10,224 nucleotides of DNA from Treponema sp. UBA4326. Lineage in GTDB: Bacteria > Spirochaetota > Spirochaetia > Treponematales > Treponemataceae. The stretch is from contig DGTW01000212.1 of the NCBI GenBank assembly GCA_002393835.1, positions 1 to 10,224 on the forward strand, read 5' to 3'. How positions within the stretch are numbered: the stretch's first letter is position 1; each line of letters begins with the position of its first letter. The notes under the pieces were generated by a model. It had not been told where the DNA came from. It worked only from the letters and a program-made list of their open reading frames with translations, and did not search any database. The position numbers and the translations under genes are program-made. Below are positions 5,936 through 10,224 of this stretch, piece by piece.

Positions 5936-7450
5936 ATGGCTTTTGAGTACAATCTTGAAAAGCAGCATGCAAAAGGAAAGCTTCATGCTATCGAGCGAAT
6001 CAATGCTCTCGTAGACAAAGACTCTTTCATGGAAATTTACGCTGATGCCCGCCACCAGTGCACGGCTTTCGGCATGGACAAAAAAGACATTCCCTACGAC
6101 GGTGTTATCACCGGATTCGGAACAATTAACGGCAAAAAAGTCGCAATTTATTCACAGGATTTCACCGTTCAGGGCGGTTCCTTGGGAAAAGTTCACGGCC
6201 AGAAAATCGCTGAAATTATCGCAAAAGCCATCGAATACAAATGCCCTGTTATTGGCGTAAACGATTCGGGTGGAGCTCGTATTCAGGAAGGCGTTGATGC
6301 CCTCTGCGGTTACGGTGACATTTTCAAGCAGAATGTCCGTGCCTCTGGCGTTATCCCACAGATTTCTGTAATCGTCGGCCCTTGTGCAGGAGGAGCCGTT
6401 TATTCACCAGGCCTCACAGACTTCATCTTCACTGTTGATAAAATTTCTGAGATGTACATCACAGGTCCTAAAGTCGTAAAGCAGGTTATGTTCATGGATA
6501 TTTCTTCTGAGGACTTGGGTGGAGCCGCAATTCACGCACAGAAATCAGGCGTTGCTCACTACAGGGCAAGCGACGAAAAGGACTGCTTTGCAAAAGTAAA
6601 GGAATTGCTCGACTACATCCCCCACTACTACGGCGACAAGGCTCCATTTGCAGACAAAACTGAAAAAGCAGGTCTTTTTGCAAAAAAAGAATTCTCTTTC
6701 AGCTCAAAGAAACTCAAGGAAATCCAGAGCGTTCTTCCAGAATCAAGCACAAAGGGCTACGACATCAAGAATGTAATCGAAAATGTTATTGACGACGGTT
6801 CATTCTATGAGATTATGGCGGAATTCGCCGCAAACGCCGTAGTTGGATTCGGAAAAATCGAGGGCAAGACTGTCGGTATCGTCGGAAACAACCCGGGCTT
6901 CTTCGGCGGAGTATTGAACTGCGACGCCTCAGACAAAATCGCCCGCTTCGTCCGCTACTGCGACTGCTATGACATTCCACTCCTCACCTTCGTTGATGTT
7001 CCGGGCTTTATCCCAGGACCTCAGGAAGAGCAGAAGGGTATCATCCGCCACGGAGCAAAGCTTCTCTATGCTTACAGCGAGGCAAGCGTTCCAAAAGTTA
7101 CCGTAATCACACGAAAAGCTTATGGTGGTGCCTATATCGCAATGTGCTCAAAACACCTTGGAGCGGATTTCGTTTACGCATGGCCAAAAGCAGAGATTGC
7201 TGTCATGGGTGCTGAGGGCGCTATCGGAATCTTGTACGCCAAGGAAGCCGATCCAAACGTAAAGGCTCAGAAAGGCCAGGAATACCGGGAGACATTTATG
7301 ACACCGACAATCGCCGCTCAGCGTGACTATATTTCGGCCGTCATCAATCCTGAGGAAACCAGGGCAAGAGTCTTGCAGAGTTTCAAATTCCTTGAGGGCA
7401 AAACTTCAAGCGACACAATCTGCAAAAAACACGGAAACATCCCACTGTAA
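5936..7450 (+). CDS. Acyl-CoA carboxyltransferase alpha chain (MmdA/PccB family)
   Basis: This 504-residue cytoplasmic enzyme is the carboxyltransferase of a biotin-dependent complex. It moves a carboxyl group between biotin and an acyl-CoA, most likely methylmalonyl-CoA/propionyl-CoA. Two crotonase-like halves are visible. The N-half holds VNDSGGARIQEGV (108-120) and the oxyanion-hole glycines of GPCAGGAVYSPG (148-159). The C-half holds NNPGFFGGVLNCDASDK (318-334), FVDVPGFIPG (352-361) and RKAYGGAYIAMCSKH (393-407), with the typical C-terminus KHGNIPL. Length and motifs are complete. In anaerobes this chain works in the sodium-pumping methylmalonyl-CoA decarboxylase or in transcarboxylase/propionyl-CoA carboxylase, in succinate-propionate metabolism. 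No biotin carrier, beta, gamma or biotin carboxylase gene adjoins, so the exact complex (mmdA or pccB) cannot be decided. It has its own promoter, a strong RBS and a strong terminator, so it is monocistronic. Confidence 0.9.
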   Translation: MAFEYNLEKQHAKGKLHAIERINALVDKDSFMEIYADARHQCTAFGMDKKDIPYDGVITGFGTINGKKVAIYSQDFTVQGGSLGKVHGQKIAEIIAKAIEYKCPVIGVNDSGGARIQEGVDALCGYGDIFKQNVRASGVIPQISVIVGPCAGGAVYSPGLTDFIFTVDKISEMYITGPKVVKQVMFMDISSEDLGGAAIHAQKSGVAHYRASDEKDCFAKVKELLDYIPHYYGDKAPFADKTEKAGLFAKKEFSFSSKKLKEIQSVLPESSTKGYDIKNVIENVIDDGSFYEIMAEFAANAVVGFGKIEGKTVGIVGNNPGFFGGVLNCDASDKIARFVRYCDCYDIPLLTFVDVPGFIPGPQEEQKGIIRHGAKLLYAYSEASVPKVTVITRKAYGGAYIAMCSKHLGADFVYAWPKAEIAVMGAEGAIGILYAKEADPNVKAQKGQEYRETFMTPTIAAQRDYISAVINPEETRARVLQSFKFLEGKTSSDTICKKHGNIPL

Positions 7451-7485
7451 TAATGCATAATTCATAATGCAAAATGCATAATTGA
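7451..7485. repeat. Tandem heptamer repeat, 5 units (TAATGCA type)
   Basis: Immediately after the TAA stop come five 7-bp units: TAATGCA, TAATTCA, TAATGCA, AAATGCA, TAATTGA. They run straight into the left arm of the terminator at 7485. The unit differs from the TTTCAAC tract at 205-246, but the arrangement relative to the upstream gene and hairpin is the same. Confidence 0.8.
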
Positions 7486-7539
7486 AAAACGGGACATGCG
7501 CTACACCCCTACGAGCACAGCGCATGTCCCGTTTTTTTT
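7485..7539 (+). terminator. Strong Rho-independent terminator
   Basis: AAAAACGGGACATGCGCT (7485-7502) is perfectly complementary over 18 bp to AGCGCATGTCCCGTTTTT (7519-7536). The loop is 16 nt (7503-7518) and the T-run extends to eight T (7532-7539). It should end the carboxyltransferase transcript. Five A at the left foot give only a weak T-run for the other strand. Confidence 0.9.
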
Positions 7540-7606
7540 CGCCTAGTCCTCACCTCTATGGAAAACGAAGCCGATTAATCAAATCTTTCATAAGTACGAA
7601 AAATGC

Positions 7607-7704
7607 AAAAAAGACAGGCGGAGTCGGCGTTCTGGCCCAACCTCGCCTGAGCTTTGCTCACTGCGAGGTATGGGACAGGTTGCCGACGGGAGCCTGTCTT
7701 TTTT
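7607..7704. terminator. 98-bp composite hairpin, likely bidirectional terminator
   Basis: The outer arms AAAAAAGACAGGC (7607-7619) and GCCTGTCTTTTTT (7692-7704) pair perfectly over 13 bp. Inward come GTCGGC (7623-7628) with GCCGAC (7682-7687), CTG with CAG (7632-7634/7676-7678), CCC with GGG (7636-7638/7672-7674), ACCTCGC with GCGAGGT (7640-7646/7663-7669), and TGAGC with GCTCA (7648-7652/7656-7660) around a TTT loop. Each strand ends in six T, so it can terminate the formate-channel gene from the right and act as a second stop for the carboxyltransferase from the left. The elaborate internal structure exceeds what termination needs and suggests a structured repeat or an RNA element. Confidence 0.7.
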
Positions 7705-7734
7705 GTTTTATGCAATAATTCTGAAAAAGTAAAA

Positions 7735-8532
7735 TTAATCGTCTTCGTAACCACGCATTGCCCTCATGTAAGCAAGGTAATAGCCGCCGCCTACAAGGAA
7801 GGAACCGCCCACGAGGTTTCCTAAAGTTACTGGAATGAGATTCCACAAAAAGCCAAGGACAGGAATGTCGCCCGGATAATTGTAGACAAACTGAGCCAGG
7901 TAGCCGGCCGGGATAAAGTACATGTTTGCGACACTGTGCTCAAAACCACAAACAATGAAAAGGAAAATTGGAAGGAAAAGAGCGATGATTCGTCCACTGA
8001 GCTCTTCCGCCGCCTGGCTTGCCCAAACTGAAATACAAACCAAAACATTACACAAAATGCCCTTTATGAAGGCATCGATAAAGGGAATATTAGCCTTTGC
8101 GCTGGCAGTCGCAACAGCACTTCTCACAAGCTCTCCGTTGTAAAGAGAAAGAACATGGCCATAGTTTGCGAGGACTGCAATGAAAATGCTTCCCACAAGA
8201 TTTCCAAGATAAACAATCGAAAGGTTCTTCAGGAAATCAATCAATGAAATCTGCCTGTCCAGGACAGGTATAAAGAGCAGACAGTTTCCTGTAAAAAGCT
8301 CTCCGCCAGCGATAATGACCATTGAAAGGCCAATCGGGAAAATCAAACCGCTCAGGGCGCGTCCGAAAGCAACAGGAACAACTCCACAGGAGATAATCTG
8401 GCTTCCCAGAGCACCAAGAGCGATAAAAGCACCCGCGAAAATCGCAAGAATGAAGGTCTTCAAGACAGGCTGCTCAGTTTTGGTTGACCCGAGCAGTGAA
8501 TAAAGTTTAATAATCTCTGATGGTAAGTGCAT
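7735..8532 (-). CDS. Formate/nitrite transporter (FNT) family channel
   Basis: This 265-residue inner-membrane protein has the six-helix FNT fold, which forms pentameric aquaporin-like channels for small monovalent anions such as formate, nitrite or hydrosulfide. Motifs include GALGSQI (40-46), AGGELFTGNCL (75-85, first broken-helix region), VYLGNLVGS (107-115), ILCNVLVC (159-166), and GFEHSVANMYFIPAG (196-210), which carries the conserved pore histidine H199. The second pseudo-repeat ends with TLGNLVGGSFLVGGGYYLAY (236-255). Length is normal. AGGA (complement of 8541-8544) lies 8 nt before the ATG. In a fermenting anaerobe formate is the most likely substrate (FocA/FdhC-like), but no pyruvate formate-lyase, formate dehydrogenase or nitrite reductase gene adjoins to settle it. 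It is transcribed alone, away from the RHS gene end and toward the 7607-7704 hairpin. Confidence 0.88.
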   Translation of the reverse strand: MHLPSEIIKLYSLLGSTKTEQPVLKTFILAIFAGAFIALGALGSQIISCGVVPVAFGRALSGLIFPIGLSMVIIAGGELFTGNCLLFIPVLDRQISLIDFLKNLSIVYLGNLVGSIFIAVLANYGHVLSLYNGELVRSAVATASAKANIPFIDAFIKGILCNVLVCISVWASQAAEELSGRIIALFLPIFLFIVCGFEHSVANMYFIPAGYLAQFVYNYPGDIPVLGFLWNLIPVTLGNLVGGSFLVGGGYYLAYMRAMRGYEDD

Positions 8533-8540
8533 AAATTCCG

Positions 8541-8610
8541 TCCTGAGTTTAATGTTATTTTATGTTAACAAAATTTACCACTTTCAAAGAATTTTGTCTA
8601 CAAAATTATA
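8541..8610 (-). promoter_or_regulatory. Upstream region of FNT gene with 18-bp palindrome
   Basis: AATTTTGT-ct-ACAAAATT (8590-8607) is a perfect inverted repeat with 8-bp arms. Candidate minus-strand promoter elements are TTGAAA (complement of 8582-8587) and TAAAAT (complement of 8557-8562), 19 bp apart, and a separate TATAAT (complement of 8605-8610) overlapping the palindrome edge. A 10-bp period direct repeat ATGTTA (8552-8557, 8562-8567) follows. The palindrome is placed like an operator, or could be a weak RHS terminator, though no T-run follows it. Confidence 0.4.
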
Positions 8611-8658
8611 AATATATCAACTTCATCTCCTTTGTTTGCATTTACAGGGCAATTTCTC

Positions 8659-10224
8659 TTACAAAGCCTTTGCAATTGTATCAATTCTTCCAATAAGAGT
8701 GAGCGGAAGATAGACCCTGTTGTCCTGAATCAACCAGCCGCTGTTTATTCTATTTGAGCCTAAGCTTCGCACCGTGTCATTCAATGAAGTTGCCGTTACG
8801 GCCACATATTCCTTTCCATCGATAAAAGTAACCTTTGAGTCGATTTCAAGAAAATGCATTCCAGAAGTCTGTTTAGCCGTGTTTTTTCCCATGTCGTAGC
8901 AAACCTTTGCGATTACAGTGACAGGAAGGTCTGATTTTTCTATCTTCGAAAGCGCACTCACTACTTTTGCAGAATGTTCAATGGCCGAAAGCTGATTCTT
9001 GTATGCTGACATAAAAGCTTCAATGTCATCAATAAGATATGCCTTGCAATAATCTATTCTCGACTGTATTTCCTTTATAGTCATTTCTTCCGTGATTGCC
9101 AGGCTGTTAAATATCTCCGCAGCCGTATGCAGTACCGATAGGCTATTTGTTTCAGTAAAGACAGTTGCCCGAGTGAGGCCAAAAGAATCACAAACAGAAT
9201 CCCATTTAATATCACCCCCGGTAAAACAGTCTTTCAGTGAATTCACATAGCTGTTTTCGATCGGAAGATCCGTTAAGGCTGTAATAGCCTTGGCAATTGC
9301 AGTAACAAGGCAACCTTCTTCATCCGCATATTCGTTTGTTGCGGCTCCAAGAAGAATATGCCCCATATCCTGCATAAGCTGCTCGACGGTAGCGACTGAA
9401 TAAAGTCCGTCAGAGTCAAAAAAACTCACGGGATTTCCGTCACAATAGGAATACCAGTTACTTCCACTGAAAGCAGGATCAGACGAAGAAAAACGGGCCA
9501 ATGCAGGCTCATAATCACGGAAACCGAAATCATAGAGGCCACTTCTTTCATCAAAAGTTTTTCCGACAAAGGACATACTGCCAGCTTTTCCCAGGGGCAG
9601 GCCAAAGGCGTCATAATCATAAAGAAGGCAAAGGCCGTCAGAAGAAAGCTCGGCTTTTACGCTTCCTGATTCACTTGTCATTAAGGCTTTAGAGCCGCCC
9701 TCAGCTGTCTTTTCGTAGCTAAACAAGCTGACAATTTTGCCTCTGGCATCATAGGAAGGATGGCTTCTGTAAGGAGATGTTTCCGCAGGCAGAGAGATCT
9801 CGCTTTTTTCTGTCTCGTCTTCGATAAAAAAATACCTTCCCTGCCCCGTTTTTTCACTACTTGTCATAGGAAGCCTTGAATTTGCATCAGAATAAAATGT
9901 TCTCTCCTCTAAAAAAAGCCTTTTAGTCTCGAAAAGTCTGGTCGTAAAACCAATGTAAGAATTAAGGACACTTTCCCCCTCATCCGACCATGAAAGATAA
10001 CGCCTGTTCAAAGGGTCGTAGGAGTATTTTCTCTCATAGCTCTCGTTTTCTAAAAAGTCAGTGACAAGCAGAGACTTTATCCTGTCAGTGGCCGTGTACT
10101 CATAGCTGATTTCCAACAAGGCCGTATGACGAAAAATCATGTTGCCATTTCCGTCATATTTTGCCAGGCAGCCTTGCCCCCATGAAAGAAGCCGATTCTC
10201 GCTGTCATAAGAATAGTCTATGCT
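8659..10224 (-). CDS. RHS/YD-repeat protein, 3' part, with variable C-terminal domain
   Basis: The frame stays open through the right edge, so the gene is 5'-partial; 521 residues are seen. Numbering is from the first residue in the window. Residues 1-200 hold degenerate YD repeats such as YSYDSENRLLSWGQG, KYDGNGNMI, KYSYDPLNRRYLSW and LLYDYDAFGLPLG. The RHS core-associated region follows, with ERSGLYDFGFRDYEPALARF (about 227-245) and GNPVSFFDSDGL (263-274), a degenerate form of the usual NPvnfvDPxGL end motif. After it comes a roughly 247-residue domain with a different composition, the place where polymorphic toxins carry their effector. It contains EEGCLVTAIAKAI (Cys305), GGDIKWDSVCDSFGL, GMHFLEI (His457) and SLNDT (Asp483), reminiscent of C39-like papain-fold peptidases; this is inference. 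RHS proteins are usually secreted or surface-exposed shells. No immunity-size gene follows before the FNT gene. Confidence 0.85.
   Translation of the reverse strand, partial: SIDYSYDSENRLLSWGQGCLAKYDGNGNMIFRHTALLEISYEYTATDRIKSLLVTDFLENESYERKYSYDPLNRRYLSWSDEGESVLNSYIGFTTRLFETKRLFLEERTFYSDANSRLPMTSSEKTGQGRYFFIEDETEKSEISLPAETSPYRSHPSYDARGKIVSLFSYEKTAEGGSKALMTSESGSVKAELSSDGLCLLYDYDAFGLPLGKAGSMSFVGKTFDERSGLYDFGFRDYEPALARFSSSDPAFSGSNWYSYCDGNPVSFFDSDGLYSVATVEQLMQDMGHILLGAATNEYADEEGCLVTAIAKAITALTDLPIENSYVNSLKDCFTGGDIKWDSVCDSFGLTRATVFTETNSLSVLHTAAEIFNSLAITEEMTIKEIQSRIDYCKAYLIDDIEAFMSAYKNQLSAIEHSAKVVSALSKIEKSDLPVTVIAKVCYDMGKNTAKQTSGMHFLEIDSKVTFIDGKEYVAVTATSLNDTVRSLGSNRINSGWLIQDNRVYLPLTLIGRIDTIAKAL

Noticed and set aside
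7632..7686. Integron attC site inside the 98-bp hairpin
   Set aside because: GCCCAAC (7635-7641 area) fits an RYYYAAC core and some treponemes carry integrons, but no matching GTTRRRY partner lies at the right place and no integrase or cassette arrangement is seen.
7482..7718. Plus-strand 78-codon frame spanning the two terminators
   Set aside because: It is made of two hairpins, has no ribosome-binding site and has no protein-like composition.
10140..10224. RHS gene starting at the ATG near 10140
   Set aside because: The same frame continues to the window edge without a stop and encodes further YD-repeat sequence (YSYDSENRLLSW), so the ATG is internal.

Overview
The window looks like chromosomal DNA from an anaerobic, host-associated spirochaete, most probably a Treponema. 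This rests on gene content and general sequence feel: an orphan PfoR-type EIIC, a stand-alone biotin-dependent carboxyltransferase, an FNT channel, a large RHS protein, moderately low G+C and AAA/TTT-rich genes. It is not based on a marker gene, so genus is tentative. Seven protein genes can be supported. Nearly all look like single-gene transcription units with their own promoter and often their own terminator.

Layout. 1-347: non-coding and repeat-rich, with a 46-bp hairpin, a 14-bp direct repeat, a minus-strand terminator, six tandem heptamers and a possible coding relic. 348-1415 (-): PTS EIIC of the PfoR/EIIC_2 family. 1416-1632: divergent upstream region. 1648-2364 (+): CbiL-type precorrin-2 C20-methyltransferase, converging with 2371-3375 (-), an exported M23/LytM peptidase. 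3419-4015 (-): a purine-type phosphoribosyltransferase, divergent from 4088-5806 (+), a one-pass membrane protein whose cytoplasmic half resembles a degenerate protein kinase. 5936-7450 (+): carboxyltransferase alpha chain of the methylmalonyl-CoA decarboxylase/propionyl-CoA carboxylase type. 7451-7734: five heptamers, a very strong terminator and a 98-bp composite hairpin. 7735-8532 (-): formate/nitrite-family channel. 8659 to the right edge (-): 3' part of an RHS/YD-repeat gene with a variable C-terminal domain.

Functional reading. The genes do not form one pathway. Several are orphans of multi-subunit or multi-step systems: cbiL without other cobalamin genes, EIIC without EIIA/EIIB, and a carboxyltransferase without a biotin carrier or membrane decarboxylase subunit. 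Their partners must lie elsewhere if they are active. The carboxyltransferase and the FNT channel both fit fermentative metabolism (propionate/succinate and formate), but they are convergent and insulated by terminators.

Most interesting observations. (1) Three genes, possibly four, have a -10 box 5-7 nt before the ATG and no Shine-Dalgarno, which predicts leaderless mRNAs. (2) Two tandem heptamer tracts with different units each run straight into a terminator hairpin in the same orientation relative to the gene. (3) The RHS C-terminal domain has a Cys...His...Asp layout suggesting a C39-like papain-fold peptidase, and no immunity gene follows. (4) The 572-aa membrane protein may be a pseudokinase sensor. 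All four are readings of the sequence and have not been tested by search.
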